Shown here: positions 34,649-45,120 of the stretch, one piece after another
Numbering within the stretch: the stretch's first letter is position 1
Layout of the letters: the number at the start of each line of letters is the position of its first letter
Assembly (NCBI GenBank): GCA_032871835.1
Contig: CM065302.1
Coordinates: 5,145,094 to 5,209,093 of the forward strand
Length of the DNA: 64,000 bases
Reading direction: 5' to 3'
Source of the DNA: Dipteronia dyeriana
Lineage: Eukaryota > Streptophyta > Magnoliopsida > Sapindales > Sapindaceae
Notes under the pieces: model-generated
Database searches by the model: none
What the model was told of the DNA's origin: nothing
Seen by the model: the letters and a program-made list of their open reading frames with translations, nothing else
Program-made: the position numbers and the translations under genes

Positions 34649-35095
34649 CCAGTTTAATAAGATACTTAGCAATTGAAGTTATTCGGATAACAACCGGTTT
34701 AATAAGATACTCGGTTAAGTTACCCGACCACCAGCCAGTTTAATAAGATACTTGACAATTGAAGTTATACGGGTAACAACCGGTTTAATAAGATACTCGG
34801 TTAAGTTACCCGACCACCAGCCAGTTTAATAAGATACTTGGCAATTGAAGTTATTCGGGTAACTACCGGTTTAATAAGATACTCGGTTAAGTTACCCGAC
34901 CACCAGCCAGTTTAATAAGATACTTGGCAATTGAAGTTATTCGGATAACAACCGGATTAATAAGATACTTGGTTAAGTTACCCGACCACCAGCCAGTTTA
35001 ATAAGATACTTGGCAATTGAAGTTATTCGGATAACCGGATTAATAAGATACTCGGTTAAGTTATCCGACCATCAGCCAGTTTAATACAACCTCCG
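34649..35095. repeat. 86-bp minisatellite, about five copies
   Basis: CCAGTTTAATAAGATACTT recurs at 34649, 34735, 34821, 34907 and 34993 (spacing exactly 86) and in shortened form at 35076 (spacing 83, from loss of three bases). Each unit holds GAAGTTATTCGGGTAAC and ACTCGGTTAAGTTACCCGAC. Lies between integrase and the antisense gene. Confidence 0.92.
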
Positions 35096-35220
35096 GCAAC
35101 AAAAATAAAGACTGAAACCATTCAACTCAGAAAATCGTATTTTATTGCTCTTAAAAAGGATGGTTACAGTTCAAAGAAATGATTCTTCAGTAAAAAATAA
35201 AGAGTCAGTATCAGAATCTT

Positions 35221-38200
35221 CTACAAATCTACAAGATTAAGGTTGCGAGAATTTCGAGCCTTTGTCAATACTCGGGTCTCATTAGACGGCCAAATGAAAT
35301 CATCAACAATATCACGAAGCAGGCTCTCATAAGACGGCCAAGTGAAATCATCAACAATATCATCCCTCCACTGGCTGTAATCATTACCCGGGGTTGGTCC
35401 GACATCCGGGATTACACCCTCGACAGACTCTCGACTTGCGTAAAAGGTCGAAAGAGAATGCTCGGACGGAATCTCTAAATGCATAGGATGGGGCCCCTAG
35501 CCTTGACTACGGTAGTAGGCTTTCCATTCCTTCATCTAAATCCGAAAAGATTCTAAGGACTGGTCCACATGGTGTTTGATTGACAGCTCCCAGTTAGCAC
35601 GGGCTTTCTCGGTTGCCCTGCTCTTTACTTTGAAGAATTCGTTGATCAAAACTAACCCATGTTGAAATTCCCGAAGAAGTAGGGCATCGTAAGCAGGGGA
35701 TCTTTTAAATCGATCCACCCCTTGAACTTTCAGCTCCAACCTGGCCTCTCGGGAAAGGGATTCAACTGTCAGCACTTTACGCTCCAAATCTTCGATTTTT
35801 TGGACATACGCTGACTTCGTCTGCTCCGCCTCCTGCTCGGCCTTGAGCATAGACTCTTCAGTAGAAGAAAGAAGGTTTTGAAGCGAAGCAACCTTCTCCT
35901 CTGCCAAAGATGCCTTGTCTTCAGCTTCAACTTGCTTTGCCAGGCAATTGTCTGCAAATATCTACACAGAACCGACCTCCTGCTGGTAAGCCTGCTCAGT
36001 TCGAGCACGACCCTCCTCACTCGCCTTCAGTTGAGCCTCCAGATGCTTTATCCGATCAGCCTGACATTGCTGCGTCTGAACAAGCTCAACGAATTCGGCC
36101 ACCATCTGTAAAAGAATATACTTAGAAATCCAACGAAGGCAAAACAGTAAAGGAATCATAATTAGCTAAACTTATATAAGATGCGCCGTTGAAAACGTTT
36201 TGGAGACGTTCGGGCAGTGAACCATCTCTAAAACACCTCCAGCGGTCTTCCCTGATATAAGCCCGACCAGAGGACATCTCCTGGAGCATATCTTTTGGAG
36301 AAAAGGATAAGGGAACCCTCGAGGGTTGAGTTCCCAGATTTCCATACTCGGGGACAGGAGAAACTCTATTTGGCTCTAGCGATAGAGAGGGAACCCCCGA
36401 AGGTTCAGCCCCCATATCTCCAACCTCGGGGGTAAAGGAAGCCCTACTTAGACCTGAAGATTCTACATCTGCCGATACTCCAGCACCTACACTCGGGGCA
36501 ATCTCATCTGTAACATATTCGTCGCTGGAGTCGATGAATGTGACTACCCAAGGAACTTTGAGAGGACGAGGAGGAGAACTAACTGCCTTTCGCTTCTCAC
36601 CCCGAGAACGGTGGAAGAGATCAGCAGCAGGATCTTCCAGCAAATCATCCTGAAAAGACTCAAAAAGCTAGACAATGACAGGCATTTGATCCGTCAAGAC
36701 GTTACCACCATCGCCAGCTTCAAACAGTCCAACAGGCTCTTCACTTGGACTCTCACACTGCCTCTCCCTATTTTTAGGCAGTTGTGTCATAGTCGGCTCA
36801 CCTTGGCCTCTTGAACCAGCGAGATCCTGAGCAGAAGGCTGAGCACCCCGATCAACGCAGTCGGGAATTTGCTCAATTTCCTCATCAGGCTCGGGTGGAG
36901 CAATACCCTCATCGCCCTGAAGGGAAGCCTCCTTCCTACTCGCTTGAAGAATTGCCTTCACCTGACGAGCCTGAAGATAGCAGACAACGTCTGTATCGAA
37001 CACTAAAAAAAAAAAAGTTAGAAAAGGAAATGGAAAAACGGAGAAACACAGCAGAAAAGGGTGCTGGGTTACTTACAATGCCTGCGATGGCCCGAAACCT
37101 GTTTAAATAATCCGAGCTTGATCAAGTCGTCATCTTTGAAAAGATAGCTCTTGCTTCTCTTTTCCAAAGTACGGATAGCAGCCCGGGTCAGCTTCTTCAG
37201 CTCTGAATCGTTATAATCAATTGTTTTCTTATTCCACGCTTCGGGGGAACAGAAGAAGTGGGGAACATTCAGCACCATTCGGGAATCCCCAAATCGAACA
37301 GTGACGTCGAGCCCGAGAGCCCCTCTAGCAAAAAACCAACTGTTCTTCCAGAACTTGTTGGATGTGGGGAATCCCCATATAAAGCCCTTCTTTTTCGGGT
37401 CTTCAGAAGCCTCGACCCCCCAATTCGCCTTCACTTCTTTAGGGACCCAACCGTCCGAATGAGTAGACGCAAGAAAATAGGTCCCCGTTTTACTAACCTG
37501 CCTCAGCGTAAAGAAATGTCTGATTTCATTTGGGGAAGGCGGCGAAAGGTTCATTCGGCTGAACATGTGCCACATGCACATCAAGACTTTATAACTATTC
37601 GGGGCCAACTGAGCTGGGGCTATCCTGCTTCAGCTAAAAACCGGGCAATAAAAGGCTGAAGGGGAAGTGTGACGCCGTAGCAAAGCATTGATCCGTAAAT
37701 CGCGATCATCCCCTCAGGAGGATTCCATACGGCACTACTCCCCGTAGGAACCAAAGTAACTAAGTCGGGCAAATCAAATCGGGATCGGTATTTTTCTATC
37801 TCAGCTGGCCCCGACCACATTCGGTTCAATATCAAAGCCACTAGGGCGAGTGTCAGAAAACGAAAGGCGAGACGCCCTGTGTACATCAGCGTCGCCCTCA
37901 TTAACAGTTTGTTCCCCAGTCTGAACGCTGCTCGAGCCGTGCTTGTATACCTTGCTTGTGCTTTGATGTTTACCCATCCTTCGAGAAGATACCCTATGAT
38001 CAGAAATATCAGAATCAGAAATATCAGAATCAGAACTAGATGGAGAACTCGATACGGGGCTGAAAGTGTCGTCAGGGTGAAGCCCTGAAACATCAACCTC
38101 TAAAAATGAGGTTCATCTATTGGGATATCCCCCAGTAATCGTTTAATGCAAGATACTAACTGGAAATCCCCACGCTCTAATGCATCAAAAGCAATTTTAA

Positions 38201-38228
38201 AGAGACGATGACGGGAAGATGGCCCCAT
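35221..38228 (-). pseudogene. Antisense gene carried by the Ty3/gypsy element (putative gypsy-type transposon domain), multi-exon, broken
   Basis: Read opposite to gag-pol. It starts at MGPSSRH (38228), followed by a Ser/Asp-rich acidic stretch and the conserved core YGSMLCYGVTLPLQPFIARFL ... LAPNSYKVLMCMWHMFSRM. This order resembles the Pfam 'putative gypsy type transposon' domain (Transposase_28), seen in Tat-lineage elements. A good intron separates 37077 (CATT/GTAAGT donor) from 37002 (T-rich tract then AG). Later parts contain an acidic region (36122-36643), a coiled coil (35536-35907; EEKVASLQNLLSSTEESMLK) and an internally repeated DDF-WPS-E tail (35221-35484). One-base frameshifts near 38100, 37800 and 37615 plus in-frame stops disable it. 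Function in intact relatives is unknown. Confidence 0.75.
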
Positions 38229-38709
38229 TGAAACTAACCTTGAATTGAGACTGATGCAAGATCTTCAAAGTGGAGAATCGCGAACTTCTGGATGAAGAAA
38301 TCTAAGTTTAAAGAGATTTCTGCTGGATTTTTTAGAATAAACCAGCAGTCTCTCAACGAAGAATTTAAAGGTGAGACGACACGAAACCCTAGGATTTCAA
38401 AGCGGGAAAAAGATTTATGACGAAACCAAATGGCGTGGGCGGCATTTGGAAAAATGCAAAAGTCACTTCTCATAAATAATATTGAAAAACGAAGAGACAA
38501 GAGACAGGTGTCAAGACAAGAAGTAGCCCTCAACCGTCAAAACTTTGAAACGTCGCTATCATTTAAGATCTTGCGTGACAAAGCGAATCGAAATTACAGA
38601 GTCACCGTTAAAATACATCATTATGGCAAGACGGTTTTTCTGACGAAAGAAAATCATAATGATTAAAATATTCTTGCCCGAAAAAAAATCTTCTCAGCAA
38701 AAATATTTT

Positions 38710-38718
38710 AAAGGGGTA
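38710..38718 (+). other. Polypurine tract of the Ty3/gypsy element
   Basis: AAAGGGGTA directly before the 3' LTR, the plus-strand primer position. Confidence 0.7.
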
Positions 38719-38719
38719 T

Positions 38720-39586
38720 TGTTGTATGTAAATTTTACCAAGCATACACGGTATTGACAGGAAGGAAAAAATAGCCAGGTGTATGCTTAGATGAGCATCC
38801 GGGAAATATCCTACAAGGCATCATTAAAGAGGAGCAAGCCCGAGTAAGCATATACAGAATAAAGACCTACTCGGGATCAGTTAACAACACTCGGGACTGG
38901 TTAAAACAACGCTTCCACTCGGGCTCATACTGCACTACTCGGGACCATCTGGTATTATTCTTACTCGGGAGTAAATACAACTCGAATAAGAACTTATCAT
39001 ACAGGTTAAGTCGTTAAATACGCAAAGATATCCGTCATGAAGGAATCCCAAATAATGGACCTTTAAGTTAGAAGAGTCCCTCAATCAGGAAACAACTTGA
39101 TTTCTTTTCGAAGACTACATTCTTATAAGGAAACAAGTCAAATTGAACTACACTACTAGAATCCCACTCAATTTCCATAAGAGACTCCGAAACAGGAAAG
39201 AAGACAAATCAACCTCGAGTAAGTAACCAAATCACAATTAAATACAAGTATCTTGTATTACTTGTACAAAGCAGATTAGTGTTCTATAAGCATATAAGTA
39301 GACCCATAATCTTGTTCGAAAAGAGATAGGCAATATAGCATACAGTAATCACAAATAATACAGAGAGAAAAAGGGAGATCGAGAGCTTGTAAAAACATCT
39401 TATTCTCTTAGTGGATTTTAGCTTGGTTGATCTTTCAACCACCCGTGGATGTTTCTCCGACCATCGGAGCTTTACCACGTAAAACTTGTCTTTGTTACTC
39501 TCTCTAAATCTCTTTCTCTTTGAATCAATAGCTAAAATCCAGTCCTTATTGATTTTTCTGGCATAATTCAGAAAACGACGTCAACA
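38720..39586 (+). repeat. 3' LTR of the Ty3/gypsy element (867 bp)
   Basis: Same length as the 5' LTR, with no indels seen and roughly 36 substitutions, nearly all transitions. Followed by the second ATACC target copy (39587-39591). Confidence 0.95.
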
Positions 39587-40068
39587 ATACCAATTATATT
39601 TTTCGTATCAGGGAAATTTATAGGAAATATATTCCTAAATATCTCTAATATTTGGAAGATATCGATAGTAATTTTTTTTCTTATATATTTTTATAATTTG
39701 GATCCGGATATTTTATGAAAATATGTTATTTAGTTCATTACCTATAAAATTTGGAATCGATAGTAAATATATGTATTTTTATTATTATGATTTGAGATAA
39801 TGCGAATTTATGAAGTAATCCCTACAAGACATGGAAGGAAAATCTAATTAATTAATAATGATATTAACGTGATAAAAAAAAATAGATTGTCTTGCTAAAA
39901 AAAATGTTGTTATCACAACTAACCTATCCCTTTCGTTTAAAATTATTTTTTTAATCTATAAGAAAGTTGATTTACATATATATATAAAAGAAAGTTGATC
40001 TCATACTCGATTGGTGTAGATTAAAAAAAAAATATTAAAGAAAGTTGATTCAATATTTATCTAATTGA

Positions 40069-40082
40069 ATATTTAAAGAATT
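40069..40082. other. Empty LINE insertion site (paralogous pre-insertion allele)
   Basis: Single copy of ATATTTAAAGAATT with flanks matching both sides of the LINE-occupied site (left CTAATTGA, right GAAATGTAACAT). Confidence 0.85.
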
Positions 40083-41348
40083 GAAATGTAACATGAAATA
40101 AAATATTTTTTTTTCTTACTGTAAAATGTAACATGAAATAAAATAATTTTTTTTCTTAATTGTAGAAATATAAGAACTTTTTTTTTGAAACACAACTGCT
40201 ACGAGGATCTGACGAGATTAATTAGACTCTACAAGCACGATCCAGAATATTACTCCCACTATGAGACTCGAACCCTTGACCACAAGGTGTGAAAAGAGAT
40301 GCACAATCATCTCTATAAGAACCATTTTTTTTATAATTCATATATATTATAGTAACTAAAAATTATATAGTGATTTTGTTTTATAAAACAAATGATGACA
40401 CCATTTTTAAAAAAATGTTTAACTGAAGAATCTTCTAAACAAATTTGGTAGTATAATAGGACATAAAATAAAGGAGTTTCCAATTCGTGGATAATAGAAT
40501 AAAAATAAATATTTGATACAATCTTGATATTGACAGAAAAAAGATTTACAAACTTGTTATAATAGTTTACTATTTGTTTACAAATTTCAAAAACTCTAAA
40601 TTATATATATAATTGACAAAAAAATAAATCATAAAAATTAACTTCTTTTTTTCACATCACCCCCTCCCACTTAAGCGGTGTGAGATTTAAATCTCATAAT
40701 AAGCATTTTACAAATTTATGTGAGAAGTTTTCTTCACAGATTGTTGAAAGTAGTTATTTCTTCTTATGAGAGTAGATTTTCAAACCGGATATGTATTATT
40801 TGATTTCTTAAGATTCCCAACAGTATTATTATAATAGTTTTTGTAATATTTAAATTGTAATTATTATTATTACCTAATGAAGAGTTTGATTCTTATATTT
40901 ATTCATTAAACCTTAAAATGCAGCGAACTTTTCCTTTTCGATGAGAGTTGTATTAACAATTAGTAAACGTATCCGAAGGGGTCGTTTGTTTTTTCCACTT
41001 ATAACTTAATGGGTCTGAATCATAATTATTAGGTTGTTTTGTTTGTTTTTTAAAGTGGTCTACCAAATTAAAAATCCTAAAAAACAACTTAAAATAAAAA
41101 GTAAAAAATTCTGACTTTTAACTTAATTGTAAATTACTGGATTGCATTAAATGCAATCTAAAATCTTTTCTTCCGATACTATCCCTCCATATATAACATA
41201 TTTCCAATTTCATCAAAATTACATATGGTATAGAAATCTTTATTTAAATATATTGCTTATTTTAACTAGTTTTAAAAATAAAAAAGAACACTAATCACTA
41301 TTTATATTGGTGTTTAATATCGATACCTTATTATGATATTATGGTGAT

Positions 41349-41349
41349 G

Positions 41350-41402
<53 letters not shown>
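41349..41402. repeat. (TA)n microsatellite
   Basis: About 26 TA units. Confidence 0.9.
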
Positions 41403-41406
<4 letters not shown>

Positions 41407-42163
41407 GTGTTTTGTACAAGTTTTTCTGATGTCCTTTTTATTTTTTGAAAAAAAAAACTTTTATTTTTTTAGAAAAATGAAGTTTGTTTGTAATAATAAA
41501 AAAAAGATCATGATCATATGTGTCCATATATAATTACTATTTTTTGATTTTTTTTATTCTATATTATATGTATAATTGTTTTACATATGTATAAATGTAA
41601 AATTATTTATATTAAGACAAGTTTACTTTTAAAAAATAAACGTGTTGATAATACATTCAGATGTGAGAGAAAAAAAAATATATTATTCAGATTCAGATTT
41701 CAATCCCTATTCAATCATTAAAAAAATTCAGAACTATTCGATATTCAAATAAAAAACAAAAGAACTCTAAATATTGTCGAATTACTTTGTTTAGCACACG
41801 AATAACCACCGGAAACTCAACCTTGACCATAATAATGTTTAGAACAGTGACTAAATAGTTGCTCTCTAATTTGACTCGTGGTACAAACGTTCATACATTA
41901 TTATTATTTTTTTTTAGTTGGAAAAAGAAAAAAAGTGATTTGGAGTGCAACAGACCGAGACTCATGAAACTTCCTTTAATTTAAATTATTTTTTTTAAAA
42001 CAGGCCAATTAAAGTGAAAAGCGTGTTTAAAAATTATAAAAATATTATCCACAAAATCTTAACTAACACCGCTAAGCGAAGCCAATACCAGGGCCCCACA
42101 AAAATTAACTACCAGTGGGCCCACTCTAGTCACTTTACACAAGAATGTCACACGGGTTCGCGA

Positions 42164-42375
42164 CACGTATGCATAATCATGACGTGGCGCTTGCCTAGAA
42201 GTCCGTTCTTTTCACAAAACGAAACAGTCGTCACCTAAACTCAAGGAAACCCGCCACGTAATCTCCTTACTCGACCACGTGGCGTGCACACACACGTCCT
42301 TGTCATACACCTATTATGTGGGGCCACAGAAAATCCAATTGCGTGTCAAGTGACCGCCTGAGATGCCGCCACGTC
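42164..42375. promoter_or_regulatory. Cluster of ACGT-core (G-box/ABRE-like) motifs
   Basis: Six ACGT cores within about 210 bases: ACACGTAT (42163), GACGTGGC (42181), GCCACGTAA (42253), the palindromic CCACGTGG (42275-42282), CACGTCC (42293) and GCCACGTCG (42368). Such clusters bind bZIP/bHLH factors in abscisic-acid or light-responsive promoters. No intact gene starts nearby, so this may be a displaced regulatory region or chance in a locally GC-richer stretch. Confidence 0.4.
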
Positions 42376-43528
42376 GCAGCCTCTGATTTAGTGGACGGTG
42401 TTGTGCCACGCTGGCAAGAACAGGAGTGTAGCTTCGTTGAACCAAACAAGGGGACCCACTAATATTAATTTAAAAAATTAAATGGAAAATTAATATTTTT
42501 TAAGATAAAGTCTTGAAACGGAGGACTAACCGACCTAGTAATTTATGGATAATTTAATTTAATTTATTTTTTAAAATGGTAATTTTTGGACTTTGGACCA
42601 ATTGAGAAAAGTTGTGATTTTATTGACCAATAAATTTTGAGCATATTCTATGGGATTCTTCTTTTATGTTACTTTTTTTTAACTTTTGATTTGTTTAAGG
42701 TAATTTTATATTTATATGGATAATAAAATAAATTGTCCTAAGATTATGGAGATTTCTAGGGATTAGATGATCCTCCCTTTCTAATCTCCTTAATTTTAGC
42801 CACTAATTAATTTACAACTTTTATTATGGTAGTTTTAATATTTTGATTTCGGTGGTTTGTAAGGTTGTATGACCCTTTTATTAATTTTGGGTAAGTGGTA
42901 GTGTCAAAGTAGATAGAACCATTTTTTCTAACAAATAACGGTTGTTGGGATTTTTTGGGAACTATATTTTTCTTCTCTTTCAAGCTCATATCGAATTTAT
43001 TAAACGACATGAACTTAATTCGAGATTATAAGTTAGACCAGTGTCTTCCTTCCCAAATCCTGAAGATATTAGTATAATTGAAAATAAAAAAACTTGAATT
43101 ATCTTTTAATTTATGTATTTGTTTTTTTTTTCAAAAATGATTTTATATGAGGATGGCTACGAATCTCAAATACAGGCTTTAAGTCTTGAATATGTACAAA
43201 TTTGTAATTCTAACACTTAGAACATAGATATAAGTAACAATTATATAAGTATGGTATCATCTTTCTCCAGCGGTGTTAAATGGGCCGGACTCCCTAAGCT
43301 CGACACTCAAATTAAGAGCCCAATCTGTGTCTAATCCTTATGATTGAGTGGGCATGTATTGACTATTGGGGCTTGAGTTTGGAGGGTCAAACTTGAGGGT
43401 CGAATTAGGCTGATAGAATGAAAAAAAATTAACAAGTTTACTTACAAAATAAGCTAAAGCTCGAGTGATTGGCTATCCCCGCATGGATAAGCTCATTATG
43501 AACAGAACTTGTGGGCATGATCGGGTGG
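42376..43528. other. Non-coding stretch before the first solo LTR
   Basis: No gene seen. 43290-43528 is richer in G/C, with GGGCCGGACTC near its left end and CGGGTGGTGCC near its right end, and may be another degenerate small transposon, but I could not confirm its termini. Confidence 0.45.
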
Positions 43529-43533
43529 TGCCT
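43529..43533. repeat. Target-site duplication GTGCC (left)
   Basis: GTGCC, repeated at 44574-44578 after the solo LTR. Confidence 0.8.
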
Positions 43534-44573
43534 GTTAGGTTTTGGCTTGTATTCTCAAGTGAACCCATTATTAATCAAACAAGACTCAATTGATGTGGAA
43601 CTTCTTGGAGACGTGGGATAACGTTTGGAAGTTGAAGATGGTGTTTGAGAGAGGTTTGAAGATAAGAAAGAACTGAAGAAACGAAGTCTGGTGGGTTCCG
43701 CGGTGAAGACAAGCTCACAGACCGCGACATAGGGAGCGGTCGAACTCCTGTGAGATTACGCGGCGCGGACCGCGGTGGAGGTAATGACATGGACCGCGGC
43801 ACAGAGAGCGGTAGTTGACAGTGGCTTTTCGCGGTATAAATAGCGGGGTGCACACCGCGATCTAGACTGCGAAAACGGCGTATCTTGTTCAAATAGGAAT
43901 GTTGCATGGAAATAGGAAAATGTTTTCTTCTGAAAGTTCTTGTGCTAATCAGAAAAGGAAAGAGTTTGACTTCATGAAGAATAGGAAAGTCCTGTAACAA
44001 GAAGACTTGTCATAAATAGGAAATAGTATTTATGTGGAACAAGTAATTCTTGTACGTTTAGGAGTAGGATTTCCTCTTATATTAAACTTCCTGTAACTAT
44101 TATAAATAGACCTTGTATCTAGGTTATTGTGTGTGGAGAAAAAGAACATCATGTAACATCAGAGAGTAGTAGAGAGATCCGAGTGAGAGACCTGTGGGAA
44201 TATCCGGGGAGGGATCTAAGGGAATATTAGTGGATCAAGTAAGAGATCCGTGGGTGATATTCAGGGGAGACCTAGGGGATATTGTGGGGTTCTTGGTAAG
44301 GATCTTGTGAGCGTGGTTTGGGGTTTGGGTGTGAGAGAGAATCCTGTAATATATGGTTGTAACAATTTATCATATAGTGGAGTTTTCTCTGTCGTCCTGA
44401 CGGCCCGTGGTTTTTTACCCGATTTGGGTTTTCCACATAAATCTTGTGTTGTGATTGATTTACTTTCTCTCATCTATTTTTTCTGCTATTGACGTTATTA
44501 CTTGCTATGAGTTATGAGCATATATTAGGCACGGCGATTCCGTGATCATCGTTCTGAGAAATCATCCCCAACA
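43534..44573 (+). mobile_element. Solo LTR, 1040 bp, copia-like
   Basis: Begins TGTTAGG and ends CCCCAACA, bordered on both sides by GTGCC. Contains a TATAAATAGA box near 44101 and the GTTTTCTCTGTCG...GGTTTTCCACATAAATC end region common in plant copia LTRs. Neither a primer binding site nor internal genes of its own orientation follow it, so it arose by LTR-LTR recombination. Confidence 0.8.
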
Positions 44574-45120
44574 GTGCCATAACTCAACCTGCTTATATTT
44601 GGTCAACTTACAAGAAACAACATCAACATCAAAGCAATTACAATTTTCGGAAGTTCTTTTGCCTTTCATGACTACTTGACCATTAGACTTCATGATAGAG
44701 CATCCATATAAGCCAAAAAGAACAGAGTGACCCTCATCACTAAGATGAGAAATGCTAATAAGATAGGCTTGCAAGCCATCTATTAACAAAGCGTTAGGGA
44801 GATAGGGTAATTTGGGAATAACAATGTTTCCGTTTCACTTGACTTTCCTGCAAGAGCCAACTACAAAGGAGACAAACCCACATTTTCCCATGATAAGAGA
44901 TTTAAAGAAACTTTTGTTTCCCGTCATATGCCTCGAACACCCACCCATTATTGAGGTAACATGAGTTAGTGGCATTGACTTTTAAAGCAATTTGAGCATC
45001 ATGGCATGTGTATTCATCTCTATTAGTCCACTTAGACTCGACCATTTTTGTCTTTACAACACTTGTAAAAAATGATGTTTGTATTAAATTTGAGAATAGA
45101 ATTTTAAGCACTTGCACCAC
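44574..45120 (-). pseudogene. Ty1/copia pol fragment (protease to pre-integrase region)
   Basis: Minus-strand frames 44902-45120 and 44562-44789 together resemble the copia stretch after the protease. LLIDGLQAYLISISHLSDEG (compare the family's NLISI-QLCD-G) is followed by a YGCSIMKSNGQVVMKG block and KQVELWH, the usual lead into the pre-integrase LWH motif. Catalytic residues of protease, integrase and RT are absent. The solo LTR interrupts it right after the LWH, in the opposite orientation, so LTR and fragment belong to different elements. Confidence 0.65.

Larger units (their letters stand above)
27494..39586 (+). mobile_element. Ty3/gypsy LTR retrotransposon, Tat-type, 12.1 kb, full-length but dead
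   Basis: Complete structure: two 867-bp LTRs (27494-28360, 38720-39586) beginning TGTTG and ending CAACA, a primer binding site, gag-pro, pol with RT-RNase H-second RNase H-integrase order, a minisatellite, an antisense gene, a purine tract and a 5-bp ATACC target duplication on both sides. Integrase downstream of RNase H makes it Ty3/gypsy. The extra RNase H and the antisense ORF before the 3' LTR point to the Tat lineage (Retand/Ogre/Grande relatives). By eye the LTRs differ at about 36 positions (about 4%). Many stops in gag and pol rule out autonomy. Confidence 0.95.
39587..41860. repeat. Tandem segment copy D, right part
   Basis: Continues copy D after the retrotransposon: GGAAATATATTCCTAAATATC at 39616, GAGATAATGCG near 39788, and AATTGAATATTTAAAGAATTG (about 40063), the empty LINE site. 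Then the 40090-40870 part equals copy B 23320-24090, and CATAATAATGTTTAGAACAG (about 41828) closes it. About 0.9 kb (40870-41780), including a TA microsatellite (41349-41402), has no counterpart in copy B. SINE-like pieces lie at 40190-40330 (minus) and 40655-40840 (plus). Confidence 0.7.

Noticed and set aside
34649..35095. CRISPR-like regular repeat with constant spacing
   Set aside because: Units are contiguous 86-bp tandem copies without variable spacers, in a plant retrotransposon.
42807..43010. 67-aa minus ORF, protein-like at first sight
   Set aside because: No motif recognised, no splice context, length expected by chance.
44250..44492. 80-aa ORFs on both strands
   Set aside because: Inside the solo LTR; no similarity to a protein.
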